A stretch of 54,541 nt of DNA from Gammaproteobacteria bacterium (lineage in GTDB: Bacteria > Pseudomonadota > Gammaproteobacteria > GCA-002705445 > GCA-002716945). The notes beneath the pieces were generated by a model. That model had not been told where the DNA came from and searched no databases. It saw only the letters and a program-made list of their open reading frames with translations. Shown here one piece after another: positions 8,381 to 16,004 of the stretch. The DNA is taken from contig JAQWOB010000023.1 of NCBI GenBank assembly GCA_029246085.1, forward strand, positions 1-54,541, in the 5' to 3' direction. Made by a program: the position numbers and the translations under genes. Each line of letters starts with the position of its first letter. Position 1 is the first letter of the stretch.

Positions 8381-8779
8381 ATGTATGAAGTAACTGTAAG
8401 AGATAATTTATTTATAGCTCATAGCTTAAAAGATGATTTTTTTGGGCCCGCTAAAAACCTCCATGGCGCAACTTATGTAATAGATTTAGTGATTAGAAGT
8501 AATCGAATAACAGATAAAAATGTTGTAATAGATATTGGGCTTGCGTCAAAATTACTTAATAATTGTATCAAGGCTTATAATTATAAAAATCTTGATGATA
8601 TTGATTTATTCTCAGGGATAATAACAACTACAGAATTTATGGCAAAACAATTAACTATGGACTTTATAAGCCAATTAAAAAAAGAAAAATTTGATATTTC
8701 ACAGTTATATTCAATTAAGATGATTTTAAATGAGTCACATGTTGCATCAGCATCTTATGAACAAAAAATTAATGAATGA
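8381..8779 (+). CDS. degenerate 6-pyruvoyl-tetrahydropterin synthase/QueD-like protein
   Basis: 132 residues with the PTPS/QueD fold pattern: FIAHSL near residue 14, LHGATYVIDLVI at about 28-39, DIGLASKLLNN at about 52-62, TTTEFMAKQL at about 87-96 and MILNESHVASASY near the end. Active-site positions differ from true QueD (compare the canonical queD at 28592-28960). The zinc motif HGH is HGA, the Cys before it is Ala, and the Asp-His-Arg/His catalytic stretch reads Asn-Tyr-Lys. The Glu of the substrate pocket (NES) is kept. It may bind a pterin without QueD chemistry, or use new chemistry. Its stop overlaps the next ATG (ATGA). Confidence 0.78.
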   Translation: MYEVTVRDNLFIAHSLKDDFFGPAKNLHGATYVIDLVIRSNRITDKNVVIDIGLASKLLNNCIKAYNYKNLDDIDLFSGIITTTEFMAKQLTMDFISQLKKEKFDISQLYSIKMILNESHVASASYEQKINE

Positions 8780-9774
8780 GAAAAATATATTTTATTTATC
8801 CTAAATTCGGCAGTACTATTACCGGTGGAACATTATATGATATTCAATTGTGCAAGTATTTAAAAAAAATATTTATTTATCACTCTGGCATAGTAGTCAA
8901 ACATGATATTTCTAGTATTGAGCTTTTTACAAAATTAAAGAAAATACCAAAAGAGTCCATTATAATAGTAGATGGCTATCTGGCTAACAGAATCAAATAT
9001 ATTATAAAAAAATTTGGCAATATTAGTTTACTAGTACATCATCCATGCTCATTAGAAGATCCCTCTAAAAGATCATCTAATCTTAAATTATATTTTAATG
9101 AAAAAATAGCTTTTACATATGCAAAATCAATAACAACTGTAAGCAAATATATGAAATTAAAAATTAGTAAGTATTTAAATAAGAATTCAAAGATACATGT
9201 AGTATATCCAGGTATCAGAGATTGTTTTTTTAATTATAATACCGCTACTAATTCTAAAAACCTTATATCAATTGGTAATATAATTCCAAGGAAAGGACAT
9301 GAGTGGCTGATAAAGTCATTGAGTAAACTAAAATTTGATTGGCATTTAAATATTATAGGAGATTATAGTATTGATAAGGATTATTACCAAAGACTAGACC
9401 TTTTGGTTAAGAGTTATAGACTGGAAGATAAAATAACATTTTTAGGTTCAGTGGAAACTGAGACTATGCTTGATTATTTAAAAAAATCAAAGTTATTCAT
9501 ACTTGCGACACATTATGAAGGCTTTGGCATGGCATTACTGGAGTCTTCAATTTCTGGAGTTAAAGTTATTACTACAGATTTGCCAGTATTAAGGGAAGTA
9601 TTGAAAAGCAGAGATGTTGATTTTGTCGAAGAAAATAATATTCAATCATTAGCTGAAACCATCGAGTATAATTTCAATAATTATACTTCTAAAAAAGTAT
9701 CTTCTAGCATTGGGAAGTATGGCTGGAAGAGAGCAGCAAGAAATTTTAAAATGGTGTTATATGGAACAAGGTAA
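8776..9774 (+). CDS. GT4-family glycosyltransferase in pterin/lipid cluster
   Basis: 332 residues, GT-B fold. The C-terminal Glycos_transf_1 domain shows LISIGNIIPRKGHEWLIKSL (about 165-184), the E-x7-E motif at EGFGMALLE (about 249-257) and DLPVLREVL. The N-terminal half has a GGTLYDIQL acceptor-side loop and LLVHHPCSLE. It transfers a sugar from an activated donor to an unknown acceptor. Position inside an operon with pterin-synthase-like, methyltransferase and flippase-like genes suggests it decorates a small molecule or lipid head group (inference). Its last 14 nt overlap the methyltransferase start. Confidence 0.88.
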   Translation: MRKIYFIYPKFGSTITGGTLYDIQLCKYLKKIFIYHSGIVVKHDISSIELFTKLKKIPKESIIIVDGYLANRIKYIIKKFGNISLLVHHPCSLEDPSKRSSNLKLYFNEKIAFTYAKSITTVSKYMKLKISKYLNKNSKIHVVYPGIRDCFFNYNTATNSKNLISIGNIIPRKGHEWLIKSLSKLKFDWHLNIIGDYSIDKDYYQRLDLLVKSYRLEDKITFLGSVETETMLDYLKKSKLFILATHYEGFGMALLESSISGVKVITTDLPVLREVLKSRDVDFVEENNIQSLAETIEYNFNNYTSKKVSSSIGKYGWKRAARNFKMVLYGTR

Positions 9775-10633
9775 ATTTTCATTATCGTGGATTAAAGCAC
9801 GAGAACAATATGATTTAAAATATAGAAGTAATTTGTTAAAAGAACAGTATAAAAAAGACAGGTCTTCCTTTAATCGAATCATTGACCTAGGCTCTGGAAA
9901 TGGATCATTTTTAAGATACTGTCATTGCAAGAAAATAATTTTCAAGGAAATGCTTCTCATAGATTATGACTCTAAGCTTTTAAGAGATTTTTATGCATCA
10001 ACTTATAGTTATCTAAATGGAAAAGACTATAATATTTTAAAAGAATCTCCGACAAAGTATAAGTTAAAAAAAATAGATACAATCAAAACTAAAAATATTC
10101 AATTAATGAATGCTGATATTTTAAAATCATTAAATATTATTAATAATTATGATTTAATTAGTTTGTCAGCAATGTCAGATATACTTCCAACATTATTTAT
10201 TAAGAAACTTTTAGATAAAGTAGGTAAAAATAAAATAATATATTTTTCTATATGTTTTGATGGGAGAATTAAATGGGCTTCTAGTCATAAGTATGATAAA
10301 TATATTTTAACGATGTTTAATAAAAATCAGGAAACTAATAAGAGTTCTGGATATGTGGTTGGCGCAAAAAGCATTGAACTTATAAGAGAGTGTAGTATGA
10401 AGAAAAAATATAATTTTCAGATTGAAGACTCTTCTTGGGAATTAAAATCTTATGATGAAAATTCCAAATGTTTTCAAAAAATGTATTTAGATACAATATG
10501 TAAACCATTAAAAAAAGATGATATCACAAATAAAGATATGCTGAGTGAATGGCGGAAGGTAAAATTGAAAGATATTGTAACTGGTAAATCAAAAATTATT
10601 GTAGGCCATAAAGATATTTTAATATTAACATAA
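9761..10633 (+). CDS. class I SAM-dependent methyltransferase in pterin/lipid cluster
   Basis: 290 residues from ATG 9761; an in-frame ATG at 9710 would give a 65-nt overlap with the glycosyltransferase and an N-terminus unlike a fold start. SAM motif I is IDLGSGNGSF at about residues 44-53, with MLLIDYDSKLL at about 70-80. YDLISLSAMSDILP matches the motif IV region. The substrate is unknown. The stop overlaps the ATG of the next gene (TAATG), indicating translational coupling in the five-gene operon. Confidence 0.82.
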   Translation: MEQGKFSLSWIKAREQYDLKYRSNLLKEQYKKDRSSFNRIIDLGSGNGSFLRYCHCKKIIFKEMLLIDYDSKLLRDFYASTYSYLNGKDYNILKESPTKYKLKKIDTIKTKNIQLMNADILKSLNIINNYDLISLSAMSDILPTLFIKKLLDKVGKNKIIYFSICFDGRIKWASSHKYDKYILTMFNKNQETNKSSGYVVGAKSIELIRECSMKKKYNFQIEDSSWELKSYDENSKCFQKMYLDTICKPLKKDDITNKDMLSEWRKVKLKDIVTGKSKIIVGHKDILILT

Positions 10634-11526
10634 TGAATATCAAAGATTCTTTAAAGTATATTCTATCTATTTTAATAATTTATTATATTATTGAGCATTA
10701 TGGAATCAATATATCTAATATGCTTTCCATCATAGACATACGGTATATTTTATTAATTATGCTCATAAGTATTATACAGCATTTTTTATCAGCATATAGA
10801 TGGATGTATATTTCTAAAATTACTAATCTGGATATTAGTTTTAGAAATTCTATCCAATTTTATTATATATCTAGTTTTATGAATAATATTTTGCCAGGTG
10901 GAATTATGGGAGATATGTTTCGCATTTATCATACTACAGAAAATAAAATGGAAATTCTAAAAATAGGAAAATCCGTACAAGCTGTTATTTTTGAGAGATT
11001 ATCTGGTCAAATTATGCTGCTTGCTTTTTTCATAGTTTCTCTAACTTTTTATTTTCTTATAAATAATAAATACGAAGCTTTCCTTTACTTATTTTTCCCT
11101 TCATTATTAATATTTTTTATATTTAAATTATTTCTGAATAAGAAAATTAAAAAAATGCTAAATGATAAGAAAATTGGTCATAATATTTATGCAGTTTTTT
11201 CCGGGGAGGTGTTTTGGAGGCATTTAATACTATCGTTTTTCGTTGTGTGTTCATATGTACTTATCTATGTAATATCTGCAGTTTCATTAGGGCTAGATAT
11301 TGATTATCTTGCGTTTATGGTTTTTTCTCCAATAATCTTATTTTCTATGACTTTACCAATCAGTATTGGAGGTTGGGGGATAAGAGAATTAACCGCTCTT
11401 TTACTATCTTTGCTTTTAGGGCTTTCAGCGTCTTCAAGTATTAGTGTATCCATCATATATGGGATATTAAATTTAATATGCTCTTTACCAGGACTTTATT
11501 TTTTTTTACAAATTAAATCAAAATAA
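10633..11526 (+). CDS. UPF0104 / LPG-synthase-TM flippase-like membrane protein
   Basis: 297 residues, about eight transmembrane helices. Signatures of the lysylphosphatidylglycerol synthase TM-domain family (UPF0104) are visible: SAYRWMYISK, NILPGGIMGDMFRIYH at about 84-99, VIFERLSGQ at about 117-125 and PISIGGWGIREL at about 238-249. The family includes the flippase half of MprF and proteins proposed to move lipids across membranes. There is no aminoacyltransferase domain. As the last gene of the operon it could translocate the lipid-linked product (inference). Its 3' end overlaps the convergent RibD_C gene by 9 nt. Confidence 0.87.
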   Translation: MNIKDSLKYILSILIIYYIIEHYGINISNMLSIIDIRYILLIMLISIIQHFLSAYRWMYISKITNLDISFRNSIQFYYISSFMNNILPGGIMGDMFRIYHTTENKMEILKIGKSVQAVIFERLSGQIMLLAFFIVSLTFYFLINNKYEAFLYLFFPSLLIFFIFKLFLNKKIKKMLNDKKIGHNIYAVFSGEVFWRHLILSFFVVCSYVLIYVISAVSLGLDIDYLAFMVFSPIILFSMTLPISIGGWGIRELTALLLSLLLGLSASSSISVSIIYGILNLICSLPGLYFFLQIKSK

Positions 11527-12387
11527 ATCAATATCACATAAAATATCACTACCCATCTTCATATAAGATATTTTGTGTTCACAAACTTCTTTTAATGACT
11601 TTTGTTTTGGAATTATAAAGCTACTAATTCCTTCCCCTAATATTATTGGACTGATACATAAATGTAATTTATCAAGTAAATTTTTTTCATAAAATTTTGA
11701 AATAGTTTTTCCGCCACCTTCTATGAAAACTATTCTTTTATTTAGCTTAGTTAGCAATGATAGTATATCTTTTTCATCAAACTGATTATTTATTAGAGGT
11801 AATTGAAATATATTTTGATCTCTTGATTTTAATTTATCATGAATAATTTTATAACCATTATCGTCTTTATGATTAAATACATGATATTTTTTACTAAGCT
11901 TGTTGTTTTTATCTAAAATAATCCTCATAGGATTTTCACCTTTTACGAGTCTTGTTGTAAGCATAGGATTATCTGATTTAACAGTATTAGACCCTACAAT
12001 AATTATATCTGATATTGCTCTTAACATATGTATATGGATAAGATTTTCTTGAGAGCTTATATATTTTGACTCACTTGATTGTGTTGCTATGAATCCATCC
12101 AAGGTTTGCGCTAAATGACCTATCAGAAAAGTCTTTTTATTATTAAATATTATAGGAAGATATAGCTTGAAGAGATTATTTGTATATTCATCTATATCAA
12201 AATTATTATCAATCACCTCTTGTTTCTCTATACTATATTTATACTGATATTTTTTCTTATTTAATACTTTTTCTATAGTTACCTGAGATATGTCATCAAA
12301 ATTATCTAGCTTGAAGTATTTAGCTGCTAAAATTAGTGACCATGAAGATTTTTTTGTTATACTGAATTTATTAGATTTATTGTTCAT
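11518..12387 (-). CDS. RibD C-terminal (DHFR-like) reductase with novel N-terminal extension
   Basis: 289 residues. The RibD_C domain starts near residue 86: HLAQTLDGFIA, then MLRAISDIIIVGSNTVKSDN at about 123-142 with PMLTTRL, VFIEGGGKTISKFYEKNLLD at about 224-243 and SPIILGEGIS. This domain reduces the ribosylaminopyrimidine in riboflavin synthesis. The RibD zinc deaminase domain (HAE, PCxxC) is absent, and in its place are about 85 residues I do not recognise. It is therefore unlikely to be the housekeeping RibD. It converges on the pterin/lipid operon and probably works with it on a reduced pyrimidine or pterin. Confidence 0.85.
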   Translation of the reverse strand: MNNKSNKFSITKKSSWSLILAAKYFKLDNFDDISQVTIEKVLNKKKYQYKYSIEKQEVIDNNFDIDEYTNNLFKLYLPIIFNNKKTFLIGHLAQTLDGFIATQSSESKYISSQENLIHIHMLRAISDIIIVGSNTVKSDNPMLTTRLVKGENPMRIILDKNNKLSKKYHVFNHKDDNGYKIIHDKLKSRDQNIFQLPLINNQFDEKDILSLLTKLNKRIVFIEGGGKTISKFYEKNLLDKLHLCISPIILGEGISSFIIPKQKSLKEVCEHKISYMKMGSDILCDIDLF

Positions 12388-12393
12388 AAGGTT

Positions 12394-12630
12394 ATGGGTT
12401 ATTTAAAAAGTACTATTATCAATATAATACATGGAGCACTCATTATTGTTCCCGTTATAATATTTATTCATTTTACATACTATTATTTTTCTAATTATAG
12501 CCCGATTCCGTCTATATATTATTTTTATGCTTCAATGGAATTAGGGCCTTTATATTTAACTATAAACTTTTATATTATAGGCTTACTAGGAAGATTTTTT
12601 AGTCAAAACCTTAGTTTTAATAATTTATAA
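12394..12630 (+). CDS. 78-residue membrane protein of unknown function
   Basis: Two or three hydrophobic segments (about 9-31 and 51-70) with few charges; the start is MGYLKSTIINIIHGALIIVP. The ATG is preceded by a short AAGG. It is divergent from the RibD_C gene with only 6 bp between start codons and overlaps the 3' end of hisI by 6 nt. I do not recognise a family. The compact genome makes a 237-bp open frame in this slot likely to be a gene, possibly the last member of the pterin/lipid locus. Confidence 0.5.
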   Translation: MGYLKSTIINIIHGALIIVPVIIFIHFTYYYFSNYSPIPSIYYFYASMELGPLYLTINFYIIGLLGRFFSQNLSFNNL

Positions 12631-13080
12631 TATAGTGGGGTTAGGAGCATCTCCATATACCTCATCTGGATCAAATACTTTTTCTTTTTCAGTAAAGGTT
12701 AGTTTCGCTTTTTTACCATCATATTTTATTTCACGATAAAAACATGAAAAATAACCGACATGACAGCTTGCATTTCCAGCTACAGTCACTTTAATCCATA
12801 CACAATCTTGGTCATCATCAATAAATATGCTATCAACCTTTTGTACAAAACCACTAGTGGCACCTTTATGCCATATGCATTTTCTACTTCTACTATAATA
12901 ATGAGCTTCTCTTTTCTCAATTGTAAGCTTAAGAGCCTCTGCATTCATGAATGCATGCATTAATAGGACACCTGTTTTTGTATCAGTAGTAACAACTGGG
13001 ATAAACCCATCAGAATTAAACTTTGGACTAAGTTCATTTCCTTCTTCTACTTCTTTAATTGATATTCTATCTTTAAACAT
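12625..13080 (-). CDS. hisI: phosphoribosyl-AMP cyclohydrolase HisI
   Basis: 151 residues. HisI opens the purine ring of PR-AMP in histidine biosynthesis (third step). Signatures are VLLMHAFMNAEAL (about 38-50), AHYYSRSRKCIWHKGATSG (about 60-78), DDDQDCVWIKV (with the metal and substrate residues) and ASCHVGYFSCFYRE (about 105-118), which contains the zinc cysteines. It is a stand-alone HisI without the HisE pyrophosphohydrolase domain, somewhat longer than the minimal family size. The zinc-ribbon mini-gene lies 2 bp upstream on the same strand. Confidence 0.96.
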   Translation of the reverse strand: MFKDRISIKEVEEGNELSPKFNSDGFIPVVTTDTKTGVLLMHAFMNAEALKLTIEKREAHYYSRSRKCIWHKGATSGFVQKVDSIFIDDDQDCVWIKVTVAGNASCHVGYFSCFYREIKYDGKKAKLTFTEKEKVFDPDEVYGDAPNPTIL

Positions 13081-13082
13081 AA

Positions 13083-13262
13083 CTACTTTTTCTTAAACAT
13101 TGATTTCTGTATAAAATTCTTACCGCAATAATAACATTCTACAGTTCCATCTTCACTATTAACTTTTAAGAATATTTGAGGGTGGGAACCACTTATATCG
13201 TCACCAGAGCAACTTATTATGTCTATATCATCTTCTATTATTTTGATATTAGATACTCTCAT
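13083..13262 (-). CDS. zinc-finger CHCC-type mini-protein (NDUFS6-like)
   Basis: 59 residues beginning MRVSNIKIIEDDIDIISCSG. It has the zf-CHCC pattern: a first Cys in ISCSG, a His in SGSHPQIFLKV (about 25-35) and a Cys pair in VECYYCGKNF (about 41-50). The family includes the zinc-binding accessory subunit NDUFS6 of complex I, and stand-alone bacterial copies are common and of unknown function. It sits 2 bp upstream of hisI and 4 bp downstream of the MOSC gene on the minus strand, so the three may be co-transcribed. Confidence 0.8.
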   Translation of the reverse strand: MRVSNIKIIEDDIDIISCSGDDISGSHPQIFLKVNSEDGTVECYYCGKNFIQKSMFKKK

Positions 13263-13266
13263 ATAT

Positions 13267-13926
13267 CTATAAAGAACTATAATCTCCTAGTTTCATCAAT
13301 CTTTCTCTAAACCTTTCCTTGATTTCTTCTGTCAAATATTTTAAGTCTACCGCTTTCTTCATTTTATCAATATTATTTATATCTTGAAATAATATCTCAG
13401 AAATTTCATATATAGACATACTGTCACTTTCTTTTCTTATATATTCAACCTCATCACCTCTAGATATGCTTCCTGTTTCTAATACTCTTAAATAAGATCC
13501 TAATAGACCACTTTGAGAAAACTTTTTTGTAAAATCTCTACTATTCATTTTTATTCCAATTTTATAACAGGGAATTCTTGGTTGAGAGATTTGGAAGAGA
13601 CAATTACCAATTTTTAGTTCATCACCAATATATATTTCTTTTTCATCAAAATCATCAATTGTAAGATTTTCTCCAACTAGTCCAAATTCACTATAATCTT
13701 GATTCATTTCTTTTGACCAAGTCTGGTAATGCTTATGTGAGTATGCATATAGAGCTTTGTCATACCCTCCATGAACTTTCATATCTGCTTGCCTATCACC
13801 AAGCAATCCAACCTCAGTAACCTCAATGGAGCCTTCTATTGGTTTTTTATATATACTAGTGGTAAGCTCTTTGCCGTTAAACATGACTTTTTTGGGCTCA
13901 GAAATATTTATAGATAAAATTTTCAT
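13267..13926 (-). CDS. MOSC domain protein, YiiM family
   Basis: 219 residues. MOSC domains carry molybdenum cofactor-linked sulfur chemistry. YiiM-type proteins are linked to detoxification of N-hydroxylated bases. Signatures are LLGDRQADMKVHGGYDKALY (about 41-60), the HxxHYQTWSKEM region, FGLVGENLTI at about 80-89 and QPRIPCYKIG at about 113-122, which contains the conserved cysteine. A C-terminal helical 3-alpha region follows. Its start faces the EamA gene across 52 bp. Molybdopterin genes lie 1.3 kb downstream on the plus strand, a sensible context. Confidence 0.88.
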   Translation of the reverse strand: MKILSINISEPKKVMFNGKELTTSIYKKPIEGSIEVTEVGLLGDRQADMKVHGGYDKALYAYSHKHYQTWSKEMNQDYSEFGLVGENLTIDDFDEKEIYIGDELKIGNCLFQISQPRIPCYKIGIKMNSRDFTKKFSQSGLLGSYLRVLETGSISRGDEVEYIRKESDSMSIYEISEILFQDINNIDKMKKAVDLKYLTEEIKERFRERLMKLGDYSSL

Positions 13927-13941
13927 ATTTTAGATAAAGTA

Positions 13942-13960
13942 ATTATATAATCTCATTATA
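13942..13960. promoter_or_regulatory. overlapping divergent -10 elements between MOSC and EamA genes
   Basis: The 52-bp divergent gap holds TATAAT on the plus strand at 13946-13951 (for the EamA gene, with an AAAGGAT ribosome site before ATG 13979). On the minus strand TATAAT sits at 13960-13955 and again at 13947-13942, for the MOSC gene. The signals interleave, so the two genes probably compete for polymerase. No clear -35 hexamers were seen. Confidence 0.4.
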
Positions 13961-13978
13961 AAAAAAGGATAACTTAAG

Positions 13979-14878
13979 ATGACTTCATATACAACGAATT
14001 GGATATTATTATTACTGTTATCGGCTATTTGGGGAGGCGCTTTTACTCTTAATAAGTTTGCGCTAGAAGCTTATAGTCCAGAAGTCTTAGTAACAGGACG
14101 CCTACTTATTGCTAGTATAGTGCTTCTGGGTTTTGTCTTAACAGTTTTTAAAAAGATTAATATCGATTTATCAAACTGGCGTTATTACTTTTTTATGAGT
14201 ATTGTGGGAATTGTAGCTCCTTTTCTATTAATTTCATATGGACAAATTGGAATTGATAGTTCTTTGGCTGGTATATTAATGTCAACAATGCCTATCTCTA
14301 CATTAATATTGTCTCATTTTTTTTTGAATGATGAAAATATGACAAAGAAAAAACTTATTGGTTTTTTAGTTGCATTTACTGGAATTATTATTTTAATTAT
14401 GCCGGACAAAAATATTATTGAAAATAATATAATTGATGGTATTTATTCTGAATTGATGGTCATAAGTGGAGCAATACTTTATTCATTTGCTGCAGTGTAT
14501 GGAAAGAGATTTAAAATTACAAATCCTCTGAATGCATCAACAGGAGTGATATTGTATTCTGCAGCTATTATGAGCATATATATAATGTTAAATATTGACC
14601 TAGCCCCACACTCATATGGCGATTATGAACATATTTTGGCAATAGTTATATTAGGAGTTTTTTGTACAGCTATTGCAACGATTATATATTTTCAAATATT
14701 ACAATCTTCAGGGGCAACCTTTATATCTATAATGAATTATCTTATCCCTGTCTGGGCTATCTTGTTCGGTGTTATCTTTTTTAATGAAGATGTGTCATGG
14801 AATTATCTTGTAGGCTTAATTATTGTGATATTAGGTATACAAATAAGTCAAATTAAAAGAAAGCCTAATAAAATCTAA
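13979..14878 (+). CDS. EamA/DMT-superfamily transporter
   Basis: 299 residues with ten predicted transmembrane helices in two EamA repeats (about 8-142 and 158-291). Typical DMT features are LLSAIWGGAFTLNKFAL at the start, LLISYGQIGIDSSLAGILMS at the repeat centre, and GATFISIMNYLIPVWAILFG with FNEDVSW in the second repeat. These are exporters of metabolites or amino acids, and the substrate cannot be predicted. Transcribed alone from the divergent promoter region. Confidence 0.92.
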   Translation: MTSYTTNWILLLLLSAIWGGAFTLNKFALEAYSPEVLVTGRLLIASIVLLGFVLTVFKKINIDLSNWRYYFFMSIVGIVAPFLLISYGQIGIDSSLAGILMSTMPISTLILSHFFLNDENMTKKKLIGFLVAFTGIIILIMPDKNIIENNIIDGIYSELMVISGAILYSFAAVYGKRFKITNPLNASTGVILYSAAIMSIYIMLNIDLAPHSYGDYEHILAIVILGVFCTAIATIIYFQILQSSGATFISIMNYLIPVWAILFGVIFFNEDVSWNYLVGLIIVILGIQISQIKRKPNKI

Positions 14879-14943
14879 AACATGAACACTTTGGTTCACT
14901 TGGTTTCATGGTATATTTATATTATAAATATATGAGGAATACT

Positions 14944-15258
14944 ATGTTATATGATGACAAGCTTGCAATGGCTAAAAAATTAAAAATAGAATCTGCAACA
15001 TTTCAAAAGATACTTGATCATTTGAGAAAGAACCCTGATGTTCAAAATATTGACATGATGAATTTGGCAAACTTCTGCCGTAATTGTATATCTAAATGGT
15101 ATATGTCAGAAGCTGAGAAATTAGGAGATAAATTGACTTATGATGAAGCTCGAGAATTAGTTTATGGAATGCCTTATTCTGAATATAAGAGTAAGCATCA
15201 AAAAGAGGCAACTAAAGAACAACTTGAGAAGTTTAATGAAGGTAAAAAAAAGAACTAG
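14944..15258 (+). CDS. DUF1244 domain protein
   Basis: 104 residues from ATG 14944, which has GAGGAA upstream; ATGs at 14908 and 14932 are in frame but poorly placed. The DUF1244 core is clear: NIDMMNLANFCRNCISKWY (about 38-56) and DEARELVYGMPYSEYKSKHQ (about 69-88). The family is small, helical and of unknown function, widespread in proteobacteria. The conserved CRNC motif and nearby His could bind metal. A basic, Lys-rich tail follows. The 3' end overlaps moeB by 23 nt. Confidence 0.88.
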   Translation: MLYDDKLAMAKKLKIESATFQKILDHLRKNPDVQNIDMMNLANFCRNCISKWYMSEAEKLGDKLTYDEARELVYGMPYSEYKSKHQKEATKEQLEKFNEGKKKN

Positions 15259-16003
15259 ACTTCAATTATCAAATGATGATCTTTTGAGATATAACAAACA
15301 TATTCTTTTAGAAGAAATTCAGACTGATGGGCTTGAGATCTTAAAACAAAAACATGTGGCGATAATAGGCCTTGGGGGTCTTGGTTGTCCAGTTGCTCAG
15401 TATTTATCAACTTCAGGGCTTGGTAAAATTACATTGATAGATGATGACGTAGTGGATGAAACAAATCTTCAGAGACAAATACTTTATACTTCTGAAGACC
15501 TTGGCCTATATAAGGCTGACGTAGCATGCAAAAGATTGAAGATATTAAATCCTGATATAAATATTGAAGGTTACAATATACGATTCACAAATGATTCAGT
15601 TAGTCTTATGAAAGATGTAGACATAATTATTGATGCTACTGATAATTTTAAATCAAGATCACTGATTAATAAGATATCTTTATTTTTAAAAAAACCCTTA
15701 GTGATGGGTGCTGCCATAAAGATGCAGGGACAAGTTGCAGTTTTCCGAAATGATTTATCTGATATGCCTTGCTATAATTGTCTTTATGACGATATAGAGG
15801 ACGAAATCAACTCATGTATAGACCTCGGAGTTTTATCTACATTAACTGGGATGATAGGTTCCCTTCAGGCAACTGAGGTTATAAAGACTTTGATAGGCTT
15901 TGGTGAATCACTAGAAAGCAAATTATTATTAGTAGATTTAAAGTATATGGGTTTTAGAACTGTTAAAATAATTAAAGATAATAAATGTAAAGTTTGCAAT
16001 TAA
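15236..16003 (+). CDS. moeB: molybdopterin-synthase adenylyltransferase MoeB (ThiF family)
   Basis: 256 residues from ATG 15236, which has GAGAAG upstream. E1-like enzyme that adenylates the C-terminal glycine of MoaD for sulfur loading. Early motif LLRYNKHILLEEI, nucleotide site AIIGLGGLGCPVAQYLSTSG (about 41-60), TLIDDDVVDETNLQRQILY (about 65-83), and two zinc Cys pairs, CYNC in the middle and CKVC at the C-terminus. ThiF is close in sequence, but neighbours moaA, moaD and moaE favour MoeB. There is no rhodanese domain. Confidence 0.88.
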   Translation: MKVKKRTRLQLSNDDLLRYNKHILLEEIQTDGLEILKQKHVAIIGLGGLGCPVAQYLSTSGLGKITLIDDDVVDETNLQRQILYTSEDLGLYKADVACKRLKILNPDINIEGYNIRFTNDSVSLMKDVDIIIDATDNFKSRSLINKISLFLKKPLVMGAAIKMQGQVAVFRNDLSDMPCYNCLYDDIEDEINSCIDLGVLSTLTGMIGSLQATEVIKTLIGFGESLESKLLLVDLKYMGFRTVKIIKDNKCKVCN

Positions 16004-16004
16004 A

